Notes: a model not told the origin generated them from the letters alone. A stretch of 32,723 bases of DNA from OM182 bacterium MED-G24 (GCA_002457275.1 NTKD01000014.1:1-32723); one strand, 5' to 3'; numbered from the stretch's first letter, positions 1 to 9,713 are shown. Numbers and translations: made by a program.

Positions 1-1320
1 CGATATCTCGTATCTGCTCGTCGCCATCGCTATCGGGTTTCCCATTATGCTTGTGCTGACCTGGGTCATCGACCTGACACCCGAAGGCCCACACATCACT
101 ACCGGCCTCACCAAGGAGGAAACGGCAAGACTCTCACCCACTCGCCTGGTCGACGTGGCTATTGTCATCATCGCAATTGGTGACGGCTACATGTGCCTGC
201 AATGGTTTGTTGCAGACGACAATCCCGTCCTCGAAAAGGTCACTACCGAAGTTGCAGCACAGGAGCAGGTGTCCGTCGCTGACTCACCTTCTATTGCGGT
301 TCTGCCTTTTGACAATCTCAGCAGCTCTTCCGAGAACGAGTGGTTTGCCGCTAGCATTCATGAAGACCCTGAATCACCTATCGCAGATCCCGGACCTTAT
401 CGTTACGTCACGAACAAGCACATTAAGTTACGCGGATAACAAGCCACCCATTGGTCAGATTGCCAGTGAACTCAACGTCGATTTCATTATGGAAGGCAGT
501 GTACGACGTGTCGGTGACCGCGTTCGGATCACCGTGCAACTCATCGAAGCGGCGAACGATGCTCATATGTGGTCGAACAATTTTGACCGCGAACTGGACG
601 ACATTTTCGCTGTTCAAGACGAAGTCGCGAGTCAGGTTGCAGAGGCATTGAAGGTAAAGTTCAAAGGCGACGCCGCAAATCAGCCAACACGCAACATTGC
701 CGCCTACGAGTTGTTCCTAGAGGCGCGGGAACTCGGTAGCAGGGTGAATAGGGACGACATGGCTCTGAGCATTCGTAAGTTCCGCGAAGCCATCGTCATT
801 CGACCCGGAGTTCGCCGATGCCTGGCCTGGTATGGCCTACAACCTAGCTCAGGCCGTCTTCTGGAGTTCCGATTCGCCGGACCAGATCGGGGATGCCCGC
901 GTTGCCGCTGAGACAGAACAGCGACTCGACACGGACTCCTAGCTATCGAACCTCGCGATGGCAGCTTATTTCTCCGATTGCGGCGTGGCGAAATGGGCCG
1001 AGTCCGAACCCTACTATCTGCGGGCGCTTGAACTGACCCCCAACGACGGCCGCCTGTTGTTTGAATAGGGGACAGCCTCATGATGCAAGGACGGGCCGCT
1101 GAAGCCAAGGTCCATCTGGTCCACGCCTATCGCCGGAATTCGATGAGCGCGAAATCAGCGATCGCCCAAGCCTTCGCTGCCATCATTGACGGTGAAATCA
1201 TTGAAGCAAACGAATTTATCGAGCGCGGCCTTGCGATTGAAAGCAACCAGCCTTACGTCCAATGGAGCGAAATCCTCGCCCCGACTGACTGCGAATCTGG
1301 TATTTTGGTGGTTCATTTTC
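1..1320 (+). pseudogene. Decayed TolB-like/TPR signalling protein, 5' end outside window
   Basis: Three reading frames together rebuild one protein. Frame 2 from the window edge carries a membrane segment and the D-L-T-P-E-G motif, a second hydrophobic segment (about 150-210), then S-I-A-V-L-P-F-D-N-L-S, the start of the FlgO/TolB-like domain found beside CadC-type or adenylate-cyclase regulators. Near 360-370 the frame shifts and continues as V-T-S-R-T-S-T-L-S-Y and G-S-V-R-R-V-G-D-R-V-R-I to about 810. A second shift near 812 leads to E-F-A-D-A-W-P-G-M-A-Y (TPR-like), interrupted by TAG at 940-942 and TAG at 1066-1068. The last TPR-like stretch (about 1080-1290) is in a third frame. Members of this family are transmembrane signalling or assembly proteins; this copy cannot make a full product. 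The end is uncertain because similarity fades before the sulfatase start. Confidence 0.75.
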
Positions 1321-1344
1321 TGCCTCATCGCAACGCGCCAAACC

Positions 1345-2844
1345 ATGACCCAACAAGCGAATATCGTCATCATCATGACCGACCAGCAACGGGCGGATGT
1401 CTCTAGTCGAGAGGGCTTTCCACTCGACACCACACCTTTCCTGGATGCGCTCGCGAAAAAAGGCACCTGGTTTGATCGTGCCTACACGACAATGCCCGTG
1501 TGTCTACCGGCTCGGGTCAGCCTGCTGACGGGCCGGTATCCCAGCGCAACACGCGCGCGCACGAATCACAACGGCGAAGACGCGTACTACGAGACCGACC
1601 TCTTTGATCTGATGCGAGCGCAGGGATATCGATTAGCGCTCTGCGGCAAGAATCACTCGCACGTGAAAGCTGACAGAATGGACCACATGTTCAATCTGGG
1701 GCATCACGGCGGCGGTGGCGATCAGCGTACCGAGGACGAGATTGCGTTTGATGCGTACCTCGCAAGCCTGCGGATGAGTGCGGGCGCCACACCGGCACCC
1801 TTTGGTGTCGAGGTCCAGTGCCCCTATCGTGCCGTCACCGACGCCACACGGTGGATCGATGAGGATCAGGGTGAGCAACCCTTCTTCCTCTGGCTCTCGT
1901 TCCCGGAACCACACAACCCTTACCAAGCACCGGAACCCTATTTCTCGATGTTCCCACCGGAAACGTTGCCACTCACCCAATCCGATGCATCCTCGCTGGC
2001 GGCAAAGGGTTACAAGTATCAGTTTCTTCGTGAGCTCGGCGAAACAGCCTTCCCGAACTATGACGAACAACTCGTTCGGGCACGCTCCAACTACCTGGGT
2101 ATGCTGCGTTTGATTGACGACCAGGTCAGCCGCTTCTTCGATTACCTTGACGCCAACAACCTGCGAGACAAGACGATCGTGTTCTTCCTGTCTGATCATG
2201 GTGACTACGTCGGCGAATATGGTCTGGTGCGCAAAGGCGCGGAATTACCCGAGGTGATCGCGCGTATCCCTTTCCAGGTGGTTGGCCCGGGTGTGGTGGC
2301 GTCGGATTCGCCGCACGCCGCCCACGTTTCGACGGCCGATGTCATGCCGACAATCTGCGAGGCGATGGGTGTGGATGTACCCAGAGGTGTCCAGGGCCGC
2401 AGCCTTTGGTCAATGCTGACCGGGCAGGACTATCCAGAAGACGAATTTGACAGCGTGTATATGGAGCATGGTTTCGGAGGACTGCATTACACCGCCGAAG
2501 ACAACTACGACCGCAATGCCGATGGGCTTTCCGAGTACATCGGTTTTGATGAGCTGAACGGCGTCTCACAGAGTGGCACCATGCGCGCCCTGCGCTGCGG
2601 CGACTGGAAACTGATCTACGATATGCAGGAGCGGGGGCAACTCTACAATCTGCCTGACGACCCCGTTGAGCTGAACAACCTGTTCGATCACCCGGAGCAC
2701 GCCGAGGTACAATCGATGATGCTGGGCAAGCTGCTGGGTTGGACACTGCGCGTGCAGGATCCCCTGCCGCATCCTCGCCGGCGATATCAGTTCAAGTCAG
2801 ACAAACAGAACTACTGGTCGCCACACGCAAACAAGACCAAATAG
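1345..2844 (+). CDS. Sulfatase (arylsulfatase/choline-sulfatase-like), 499 aa
   Basis: This is a type I sulfatase hydrolysing sulfate esters; the substrate is unknown. The signature C-L-P-A-R has Cys53 as the residue converted to formylglycine, followed by V-S-L-L-T-G-R. The N-terminal metal site reads I-M-T-D-Q-Q-R (Asp13), with one Asp where many relatives have two. The second metal site is L-S-D-H-G-D-Y (about residues 284-290). The C-terminal G-D-W-K-L-I-Y-D motif is typical. No signal peptide is visible, so it is probably cytoplasmic. The ATG at 1345 is chosen because it starts directly before the A-N-I-V-I-I-M beta strand; the frame is open upstream, but that part overlaps the decayed TPR gene. 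No clear Shine-Dalgarno sequence precedes it, so the start is less certain than the family call. It precedes a decayed monooxygenase by 15 bp and may once have shared its transcript. Confidence 0.92.
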   Translation: MTQQANIVIIMTDQQRADVSSREGFPLDTTPFLDALAKKGTWFDRAYTTMPVCLPARVSLLTGRYPSATRARTNHNGEDAYYETDLFDLMRAQGYRLALCGKNHSHVKADRMDHMFNLGHHGGGGDQRTEDEIAFDAYLASLRMSAGATPAPFGVEVQCPYRAVTDATRWIDEDQGEQPFFLWLSFPEPHNPYQAPEPYFSMFPPETLPLTQSDASSLAAKGYKYQFLRELGETAFPNYDEQLVRARSNYLGMLRLIDDQVSRFFDYLDANNLRDKTIVFFLSDHGDYVGEYGLVRKGAELPEVIARIPFQVVGPGVVASDSPHAAHVSTADVMPTICEAMGVDVPRGVQGRSLWSMLTGQDYPEDEFDSVYMEHGFGGLHYTAEDNYDRNADGLSEYIGFDELNGVSQSGTMRALRCGDWKLIYDMQERGQLYNLPDDPVELNNLFDHPEHAEVQSMMLGKLLGWTLRVQDPLPHPRRRYQFKSDKQNYWSPHANKTK

Positions 2845-2859
2845 AACAAGGAGCCGGTG

Positions 2860-3796
2860 ATGCCACTACGCCTCGGATAACTGCTGCCCACCCGTGAGAA
2901 CATCATGAACGGTCAGCCATCCGGCGCAGCGCTGCTGGATGCCGCTAGGATGGCCATCGGCCTGGGGTACGACTAGGTGTGGACAGGCGTTCACTGCTGG
3001 CTCGACCAAGGCACGACCCCCTGACGCTGCTTTCCGCTGTAGCAGACGCTATCAATCATATTGAACTGGGCACCGCGGTCTTGTTACCGTACTTCGTAAT
3101 CCGGTCGTCCTCGCACAACAACTCGCCACGCTTGACCAGATCAGCGAGGGGCGCTTCATCGCAGGGGTTGGAATCGCCGCTGACAATCCTGCCATCCGCA
3201 GCGAGTTTACAGCCGCATGCGTGCCCTGCGAGAAAAGTATTGGCACGCTCATGGAATCCTTCCGACTGTGGCAGGTGTTATGGTCCGGTGAGTCTGTCAG
3301 CTGGGACCGGCGTTGGCAGGTTGAGGGTCAGCTCGCCCCAACACCGTATCGTCCGGGCGGTCCACGCATCTGGTTAGGAACCGGTGTACCCACCGGTATC
3401 GAACGCGCCGCCAGAACCTTCGACGGCTAGATGCCGCTGGGTCCGAATGCAGAGAAATTTGGTTAACGACGTGACACCTATCTTCAGGCGCTCGAGCAAG
3501 CAGGACGTTCGCGGGACAATATGACCACCGCAGTCTACCTGACGGTCGCGGTCATGGAGGATGTCGTTGCCGCAGAGCAAGCCATCGACAACTACCTGGA
3601 ACGGTACTACTCATTACCCGCCGCAGCGATGAGAAAAGTGCAGGCGTGTTGCGGCGGACCCCTGCCCCAGATATTGGCCTTTGTTCGCGGCTTTGTGCAG
3701 CAAGGTGCACAGCACATTGTGCTGCGCATCGTTGGTGATTATGAAGAAACGCTGGCCCGGATCGCGGCGCAACGTGACGAGTTAGGGTCAAAGTAA
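2860..3796 (+). pseudogene. Decayed LLM-class flavin-dependent monooxygenase
   Basis: A luciferase-like monooxygenase (F420- or FMN-dependent oxidoreductase family) rebuilt from three frames. It begins at ATG 2860 after AAGGAG (2848-2853) with M-P-L-R-L-G, stops at TAA 2878-2880, reads on as L-L-P-T-R-E-N-I and G-L-G-Y-D, and meets TAG at 2974-2976 before V-W-T-G. A shift near 2985 gives S-L-L-A-R-P-R-H-D-P-L-T and I-E-L-G-T-A-V-L-L-P. Another shift near 3090 gives L-R-N-P-V-V-L-A-Q-Q and I-S-E-G-R-F-I-A-G-V-G, family hallmarks. The same frame reaches the end, with TAG at 3428-3430 and TAA at 3464-3466. Two frameshifts and four nonsense codons make it a clear pseudogene. Its former operon partner is probably the sulfatase 15 bp upstream. 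Confidence 0.82.
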
Positions 3797-3876
3797 AATT
3801 ACCTCAGGTGTGTCGATCACGAGAGTTGGCTGCATCGTATTTTTACTCTGACCCCGATTGCTCCAATTTCGTCCTC

Positions 3877-5352
3877 CTAATGGGGTTCAAGCACAAGCTC
3901 GGAACCAGGCCGGATCGTCCCCATTTCATCACGTACATCAGCGCGCAACCGCGCGTTGGCACCCGCCTCAATCCGAACCATCGCAAAGTTGAAGAAGCTG
4001 CCTTCGCCATAGAGCTTCGTGGGACCAAACGTTGGATCAATGCGTATCCCTGGACCTTTGATGGCACTCAATGGTCCCGCGATCAGTTCATGAAAAGACA
4101 ACTTGTCACCATCGCCATCGTAATCCCCGTCGTACCGCAATTGCGCCGCGGAGTGTACGTCGGTTGCGATAAACACGATGTTATTCACGTTCGCCGCGTC
4201 CAGCGTCTGTAGCAGACCTGCCAACTCGCTTTCGAAGCCCGGGACCGTTTCACTGCCCGCAAAGGCATCGTGACCAAATAGATCCGCCTGACTGCCCGTC
4301 GGTACCGATAGTGGGACATCAGAACTGACGATCTTCCAGGTGGCATCGGAAGCCACCAGTGATTCCTTGATCCATGCGAGCTGCCGGGCACCCAGCATCG
4401 TCTTGCCATCCATGTCCGAATCCCTGTTCAACGATCGATACGATCTTGCGTCCAGGATAAACAGCTCCACATGCTGGCCCCAACGAAAGGATCGATAGAT
4501 ACGATCCGGCTCAGTCGGATGCCGGGTCATGGGATGGTAGTCGAAAAGGGATTTCCTGCCTGCCGCGACGACGTTTGCAAACCCTGATCGCTCAGGCTGT
4601 GGTGGATACGATGCCCATGGTGCGCCGAAGTCGTTAATGACTTCGTGGTCATCCCACTGTACATAAACAGGCGTGGTCGCAAGAAAGGCCTGGAAGTGTT
4701 CGTCTTCCCGGTTGTAACGCCAGTGCGCATTGAAGACCTCAGCCACAACGACTGAATCCATCCAATCGACTGATGGGTTACCTACACCAGGAAAGTCCGC
4801 CGGGATATTTTTCCATCCCGGTTCAATACCGGTCTCCGGGCAGTCGTTATCCGCATAGATCATGTCCCCGTTGGCCACGAAAAAATCGGCTTGTACGCGC
4901 GTCATCGGTGCGAAAATCCGGTAGCCCACATCGGGGCGTCTGCAATACCGCTGACCCGCGAGGTCGCCACTAAATATCAATGTGACGTCTTGATCCGCAT
5001 CGGCTACTGGTGCCGTGCGAAACAAACCTGCGACTGTGTTGGATCGTTTGCCCCTGGACTTGAATGACACCTCATAACGGTACTGCGTGTCCGGTTTCAG
5101 ATCTGTGAGGGTCACCTGGGCTGTAAAGTCATTGTCCTCAGCATTCCTGGTGCGCGCTTCGAGAACCGCAGCCACGCCTGCAGCAGGGGTGTAGGACACA
5201 TGCATAGTCGCCGCCTTGTGATAGCGGGACCAGATGACTGCCGATGATTCTGTAATCTCACCGGCCGAGACGCCCTGCGCCAGGTCAGCGACCGCCAAGG
5301 CGGGCCATAGGTTTCCGACTACAAACGTCAGTAATGTGAAAACTCGAAACAC
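3877..5352 (-). CDS. phoD: PhoD-family alkaline phosphatase/phosphodiesterase, secreted
   Basis: A 491-aa PhoD-type metallophosphoesterase that releases phosphate from organic phosphoesters outside the cytoplasm. Residues 1-22 form a signal peptide (cleavage near A-V-A). An N-terminal fibronectin-like PhoD domain follows (about 25-115, with V-I-W-S-R), then the metallophosphatase domain: S-G-D at 128-130, N-G-D-M-I-Y at 161-166, D-D-H-E-V-I-N-D at 234-241, and a late T-D-V-H. Length is normal for the family. The start is GTG at 5352 with AAGGTGG about 8 bases upstream; an ATG further upstream lies in another frame. The signal peptide lacks an obvious twin-Arg motif, unlike classical PhoD, so export may be by Sec. 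It is convergent with the decayed monooxygenase. The 80-bp gap after 3796 holds nothing recognisable. Confidence 0.88.
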   Translation of the reverse strand: MFRVFTLLTFVVGNLWPALAVADLAQGVSAGEITESSAVIWSRYHKAATMHVSYTPAAGVAAVLEARTRNAEDNDFTAQVTLTDLKPDTQYRYEVSFKSRGKRSNTVAGLFRTAPVADADQDVTLIFSGDLAGQRYCRRPDVGYRIFAPMTRVQADFFVANGDMIYADNDCPETGIEPGWKNIPADFPGVGNPSVDWMDSVVVAEVFNAHWRYNREDEHFQAFLATTPVYVQWDDHEVINDFGAPWASYPPQPERSGFANVVAAGRKSLFDYHPMTRHPTEPDRIYRSFRWGQHVELFILDARSYRSLNRDSDMDGKTMLGARQLAWIKESLVASDATWKIVSSDVPLSVPTGSQADLFGHDAFAGSETVPGFESELAGLLQTLDAANVNNIVFIATDVHSAAQLRYDGDYDGDGDKLSFHELIAGPLSAIKGPGIRIDPTFGPTKLYGEGSFFNFAMVRIEAGANARLRADVRDEMGTIRPGSELVLEPH

Positions 5353-5416
5353 CAGCTGCCACCTTCATTAGCCAAGGACGCAGCAACATAGCACGGAGAC
5401 TTGATCGACGGTATCG

Positions 5417-6149
5417 TCAGTCCTGTGTAGCGGCCTGTTCTGATTGCGCCTGCTGTTGTAGCTGCGATTCAAGGTACCGGGTGCTCATTCTGATCTGTTC
5501 TCGCCTGACCTTCAGGTTGTCGTCAAGAATTTCGTACTTACTGGCATCCAGATACGACGTAGCACGTTCCAGCACTCTCTTGTCCCTGGCAGTCAGTGAC
5601 CGAAGTGCGTCCTTCTGCATTTCCAGCATGACTGACATGTCCTGACCATAGCAGGGTTCGGGCGCCCCGATGGTGGTCGTTTCCCCATCCATGATCAGCA
5701 GCAGCGCCTCTTTGGTGCAGTCATCGAGGGGCTGCCTGGACGCGTACATCCCCTTTGCGAACTTTTAGCTTCGGCGGCTTCCATGACCTTGAGCGATTCC
5801 TCAATGATCGCTCGTCGAACATCAGGGTCCTAGCTCAGCTTTATATACGCTGCCACCTTCTCGTCAATGGTCTGGGGATCTTCGTCCCAGTCCATCGTTG
5901 GTTCTGACGCCACAATATCCGGAAGTTCCTCTCGTACCAGCAACGTCCCTGCCAGTTCTGTCCGCAATACATCGACTTCGTCCAACGCCCTCGTTAGCGC
6001 TTCGTTCGTGGGTGCGGTGTCAGCAGGTTCATTGGGGACAACCGGCGTATCCGCTGAACGTTGATCACGCATGTCAGCCAGACCGTAGCCAATGACGACC
6101 CAAATGCACCGATCACCAGATGTGACGTGATGAGTGTCCTGATCTTCAT
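5417..6149 (-). pseudogene. Decayed membrane-anchored protein of unknown function
   Basis: I do not recognise the family. Three fragments on the minus strand make one protein of about 240 residues. It starts at ATG 6149 (GCGGAG upstream) with a positively charged N-terminus and one hydrophobic helix (M-K-I-R-T-L-I-T-S-H-L-V-I-G-A-F-G). A one-base loss near 6105 shifts into the frame reading V-V-I-G-Y-G-L-A-D-M-R-D-Q. That frame stops at TAG 5830-5832 after Y-I-K-L-S and continues in frame as D-P-D-V-R-R-A-I-I-E-E-S-L. A shift near 5765 leads to the last 110 residues, rich in Asp, Glu, Gln and Arg and probably helical, ending in Q-Q-Q-A-Q-S-E-Q-A. It looks like a single-pass protein with a periplasmic helical domain. 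It lies 64 bp upstream of phoD on the same strand. Confidence 0.6.
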
Positions 6150-6456
6150 GATGTCGCTCCGCTCAGTCTTACTGAACTTACTTGCCCAACCTGCTCCGGC
6201 ACTTTACTACTGTCATCCTGAAGCCGCAGCCTGAAGGATCTCCATCGCATGGATCCACGGTGTCAATGGCGGCAGTGACCAGAAACCCGGAGGTACTCGC
6301 GTCACTTTCGTTCCTCAGGACGACGGTGAGGGCATCCAAAACACGCTGTCTGGAAGAGACTAAAACGATCTATAGCGCGTAAAAGCACAGCCTCAAGGGT
6401 AGTAGTGCACCAAACCCGCTGGTTCTCGCATTGCTCCATTCTTCGGGACGACAGCG
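6150..6456. repeat. Gene-free stretch with two degenerate copies of a short motif
   Basis: No gene is supported here. Two related words are visible: TTCCTCAGGACGACGG near 6311-6326 and TTCTTCGGGACGACAG near 6439-6454, about 130 bp apart on the same strand. The sequence between them (about 6215-6300, with CCTGAAGGATCTCCATCGCA) resembles the kind of interspersed non-coding element seen between genes in many environmental genomes, but I cannot name it. The stretch separates two minus-strand genes and may contain the promoter of the decayed membrane protein. Confidence 0.3.
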
Positions 6457-8085
6457 CTACAGATAAAAATCCGAGGACTTCTCCTCGGTGTCACCCCAGC
6501 GCTCCCGTTCTGCTTGCAAGAGATCCGACTCAACCCGTGGTTCCGTGTCCAGGATCAATACCTCGCGGTTTTCCGCCGTATACTCCGGCCAGTCCGGCAG
6601 ACCTGCACCGTTGGGATTCCCCGTTTTCGCGAACTGGATAATCGTGTTGGACCAGTTGAGGGCGAGCTTGCGGACCTCCGGGTCGTGCTTGTCATAGAAG
6701 TGCGCAGTCGCCGGTGCGTCGCTTGCAAAAACGTTGAAGGTGAACCCGATCTCAACACCGTGTGTCGCGCCCACTTTCAGGTTGACGCCCTGCTGAACCG
6801 GCATATCGAACCGATAGAGCCAACCGCCCGCCCCTGCCGCACTCGCTCTCACCGCCGAATGGCTGGTGCCACGAGTGAGCAACTCAGACCAGATACGGGC
6901 AAAGTGTTGTGGACCAGTGTCTTCGGGATAGGCTTCTCGTAGTTCCTTCACGTATTGCGTGCCATCCATGCCCGGTACAACCCCCTGCCCCACCGCTTCT
7001 CCGACAAATGAATGGAGGAACGACGGTATAACCAACGCAAAAAAAGCGCCTTCATCACGGTTGTATCCTGCGATAAGAGGCACACCATTCTCCCGCCGAT
7101 CCAGAATCGCATCGCTGCTGGAACGCGTGATGACCGTACCATCCACAGCGGCACCAGTGCTCAGGGATAGTGATGTCCGCATCCCAACCAATTCCTCCGG
7201 CGACGCTGATCGCAGTGCGGAGGCCAAGTCTTCGATCGGAACCTCCATATGTTCCGCAAGCTGTTGCGTGTGATCCGTCGGCGGACCTCCAATCATACCC
7301 CCGCTGTGCACGATCGCCTGTTTGTAAAGGCCATCTGCTTCCGGCGTAGCAATGAGCGCCAAAACACTGCCACCGCCAGCGGATTCACCAAACAGTGTAA
7401 TGTTGTTAGGGTCACCGCCATAGTCCGCAATGTTGTCACGAACCCACTTGATGGCAGCCAACTGATCACGAATACCATTGGATGCCGAATCCGCAAATTC
7501 TTCACCGAGCGCGGACAGGTCCAGAAAGCCAAGCGAGCCAAGGCGATAGTTGATGGCAACCACCACCACATCGCCCTGCTCGGCAAGAACAGACCCATCA
7601 TATTCATTGGCGGAGCCTTCGAAGTAGCTACCACCATGGATCCAGAGCAGCACTGGACGCGCGTTTTCATCCGCAGACGGCGTGAAGACGTTCAGAAACA
7701 GACAGTCCTCAGACATTCCGGTCGGATCTCGCATGCTCAATGGTCCCGAGAAGTCCTGCCACGCAGTCATGGGAAAAGCGGTGGCATCGTGCAGGCCCTC
7801 CCAGGGCCTTTTGGCAACCGGCGGCAGGAAGCGTCTGTTTCCAACCGGCGGCTCAGCATAGGGCACGCCCAGGTAAGCTTGAATGCGACCATTCCCCAGA
7901 CCGACGACACTGCCAAGGCGCGTATCGAGAGTGTGCCGTTCTTCCCAGTCTAGGATGTACGACATGCCATCGGTGGTACTGAACTGGATTGAATTTCTTT
8001 GGAAGAACCACCAATAGGCAACGGCAACCAACACGGCGATAGCTACGATGACCATCGCGGCGATGATCAGGATTTTGGTGAGCAT
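6457..8085 (-). CDS. Type-B carboxylesterase, membrane-anchored
   Basis: A 542-aa carboxylesterase/lipase family protein (alpha/beta hydrolase, COesterase) hydrolysing carboxylic esters. One N-terminal transmembrane helix (about residues 4-27) is followed by Y-W-W-F-F-Q-R, so the catalytic domain is probably anchored and periplasmic. Visible motifs are G-V-P-Y-A-E-P-P-V-G at 73-82, E-D-C-L-F-L-N-V-F at 126-134, oxyanion-hole H-G-G at 150-152, nucleophile elbow G-E-S-A-G-G with Ser235, probable acid Glu345 in N-R-D-E-G, and His442 in A-T-H-G-V-E. The full triad indicates an active enzyme. The start is ATG 8085 with AAGGAAAA upstream. The last codons also form a terminator-like hairpin (separate entry). 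The neighbour on the other side is divergent and separated by about 310 bp. Confidence 0.92.
   Translation of the reverse strand: MLTKILIIAAMVIVAIAVLVAVAYWWFFQRNSIQFSTTDGMSYILDWEERHTLDTRLGSVVGLGNGRIQAYLGVPYAEPPVGNRRFLPPVAKRPWEGLHDATAFPMTAWQDFSGPLSMRDPTGMSEDCLFLNVFTPSADENARPVLLWIHGGSYFEGSANEYDGSVLAEQGDVVVVAINYRLGSLGFLDLSALGEEFADSASNGIRDQLAAIKWVRDNIADYGGDPNNITLFGESAGGGSVLALIATPEADGLYKQAIVHSGGMIGGPPTDHTQQLAEHMEVPIEDLASALRSASPEELVGMRTSLSLSTGAAVDGTVITRSSSDAILDRRENGVPLIAGYNRDEGAFFALVIPSFLHSFVGEAVGQGVVPGMDGTQYVKELREAYPEDTGPQHFARIWSELLTRGTSHSAVRASAAGAGGWLYRFDMPVQQGVNLKVGATHGVEIGFTFNVFASDAPATAHFYDKHDPEVRKLALNWSNTIIQFAKTGNPNGAGLPDWPEYTAENREVLILDTEPRVESDLLQAERERWGDTEEKSSDFYL
6465..6488 (-). terminator. 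Hairpin plus T-run overlapping the carboxylesterase stop
   Basis: On the minus strand, CCGAGGA-GAAG-TCCTCGG (6488-6471) is a perfect 7-bp stem with a 4-nt loop, followed at once by ATTTTTAT. That is the form of an intrinsic terminator. It lies inside the last codons of the carboxylesterase gene, which ends with TAG at 6457-6459, so the mRNA would end within or just after the stop codon. Chance cannot be excluded, since the stem also encodes E-E-K-S-S-D. Confidence 0.45.
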
Positions 8086-8396
8086 TGGGCTCTTTTCCTT
8101 TTATCTTTTTCCCTCAGTAACAATGCAGAGAGTCTCATGTCTTCATAGGGTACTCGAAGCAACTCACAACGGGATACAGCAATAGGTTACATACTATGCT
8201 GCTCGAGCCAGTGGTTACACAATCCAATCGATTGACGACAGGAACCGATCGTTGTCAGTTGGACCAGGCACCTACCCCTGCCGCGAAATCCTGTTCCACG
8301 TGGTTATTCATCCTCGATGGTCTCCAAATACCTGGGAATCTGGATACACTACGTCGCTCACGATGTCAGGACCTATAGGTACCGCACCTGTTTAAC
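8086..8396. other. Divergent intergenic region, no gene seen
   Basis: This 311-bp gap lies between the divergent carboxylesterase (-) and kinase (+) genes, so it should hold promoters for both. I see no convincing -35/-10 pair, no RNA gene and no coding region with family resemblance. A stop codon in frame with the kinase at 8376-8378 limits how far upstream that gene can begin. Confidence 0.4.
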
Positions 8397-9713
8397 TTGT
8401 CTGTAGAGTGGCTGCGAGACAGGCTCAATGAATCAAACGTGGGCGACGTTCGCGAGCTTCGTGGTTTCTCAGAGGAACCGATTAGCGACGGACGCGGCTT
8501 TGCCGCGCGAACTGTACGTCTTCATCTCGATTGGGGCGATACGATCCAGGATGATCGACACGATGCGCTGGAACGGCCGGGGAGCATCATCCTAAAGACC
8601 CACGCAGCGAACCCCGAGATGGCCCGATTCGTGGGCGACACCTACCGAAAAGAAACATTCTTCTATCAAACCCTGGCTCTAGATTTCCCGATTGCCATTC
8701 CGCATTGTTACTTCGTGGAGCACGATTCCGATACCGGACACTTCGCCCTCCTATTGGAAGACGTTCCGGGCGATGCCGGTGATCAGGTGAGCGGCGGAAC
8801 CATTAAGCAGGCCAGACAGGTCGTCGGGACACTCGCTGAGTTACATGCGGCATACTGGGGTCATGCAGCCATAGCGAGGTCGCTGGATAATGACCAACAC
8901 GTGACCAGCGACGAATCCGATGTGAGTCCCGCGCAGGTTCTTGAGGTTTTAGGCATGGTCCGAACCGAGAACACCCGCACGGGCGGAATAGGGCGCAATT
9001 TGTTGTCTGCCATCGAATTGGTAAGTGCGATCGTGCGCCTGACCGAGACAGCACAACGAGAACCCCGGAAGCCGCCCACACCCCGTTCAGTGATTAAGCA
9101 AAAAAAGAGAATGCAGAAACGGCAAGCGCGTGAGGCCCGATCAAAGCAGCGTGCGACTGAGAAGAAAAAGAAAGCCATGGCGAAACGGACCCTCGTGCAC
9201 GGTGATTTTCGTCTGGACAATCTCCTCTTTCTACCCGACCAGCAGATCGTCACCATCGATTGGGGGCCCAGATTCGAAGAGAGTGGCATCGATCTCGCGA
9301 GCTACATCTCTGGCAGTCTGCTACCTGAACAGATCCGGGCAGAAGGGCGGAATCTGATCGACCTGTACGTGAGCGAGATGGCCCAGCGGGAGATCAAGGT
9401 CAGCGCGTTTAAAGTTCGGATGCAATGTGTCGTGGTAGCTTTCGTCGCAGGCCTTTTCGGGTCGATTGCACGAACAGTGACCCAGCCTGGACTCGCCCAG
9501 ATGCTCCCTGCTGCGATCAAACGCCCGGGCTTGTTTGACTTTGTCGCTGGTATTACCGGCACCGATCGGGGAACGGTGTTTCTGGATAACATGATCGAAC
9601 GAGCCGAGGTCACGATAGAGGTGATGCAACCCAGAGGCTCGCGTACGCTGATTAGACTGTTGACGGCTCTTGTGTCCGGAGTCGAGCGAGTGATGCGCTG
9701 GTTCCGGCGTTAG
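8397..9713 (+). CDS. Aminoglycoside-phosphotransferase-like kinase with basic insert
   Basis: A 438-aa protein of the APH/ecdysteroid-kinase-like (protein-kinase-fold) superfamily; the small-molecule substrate is unknown. Lys67 in I-I-L-K-T-H fits the ATP-binding lysine. The catalytic loop is L-V-H-G-D-F-R-L-D-N (His268, Asp270, Asn275), and I-D-W-G at 287-290 corresponds to the metal-binding D-x-G/D-W. Between the N-lobe region and the catalytic loop (about residues 231-264) lies a highly Lys/Arg-rich, probably helical stretch that I do not expect in the family. The start is uncertain: an in-frame TAG at 8376 bounds it, and the only candidate is TTG 8397, which has no good ribosome binding site. 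The C-terminus (about 345-438) is the usual helical domain. Confidence 0.82.
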   Translation: MSVEWLRDRLNESNVGDVRELRGFSEEPISDGRGFAARTVRLHLDWGDTIQDDRHDALERPGSIILKTHAANPEMARFVGDTYRKETFFYQTLALDFPIAIPHCYFVEHDSDTGHFALLLEDVPGDAGDQVSGGTIKQARQVVGTLAELHAAYWGHAAIARSLDNDQHVTSDESDVSPAQVLEVLGMVRTENTRTGGIGRNLLSAIELVSAIVRLTETAQREPRKPPTPRSVIKQKKRMQKRQAREARSKQRATEKKKKAMAKRTLVHGDFRLDNLLFLPDQQIVTIDWGPRFEESGIDLASYISGSLLPEQIRAEGRNLIDLYVSEMAQREIKVSAFKVRMQCVVVAFVAGLFGSIARTVTQPGLAQMLPAAIKRPGLFDFVAGITGTDRGTVFLDNMIERAEVTIEVMQPRGSRTLIRLLTALVSGVERVMRWFRR

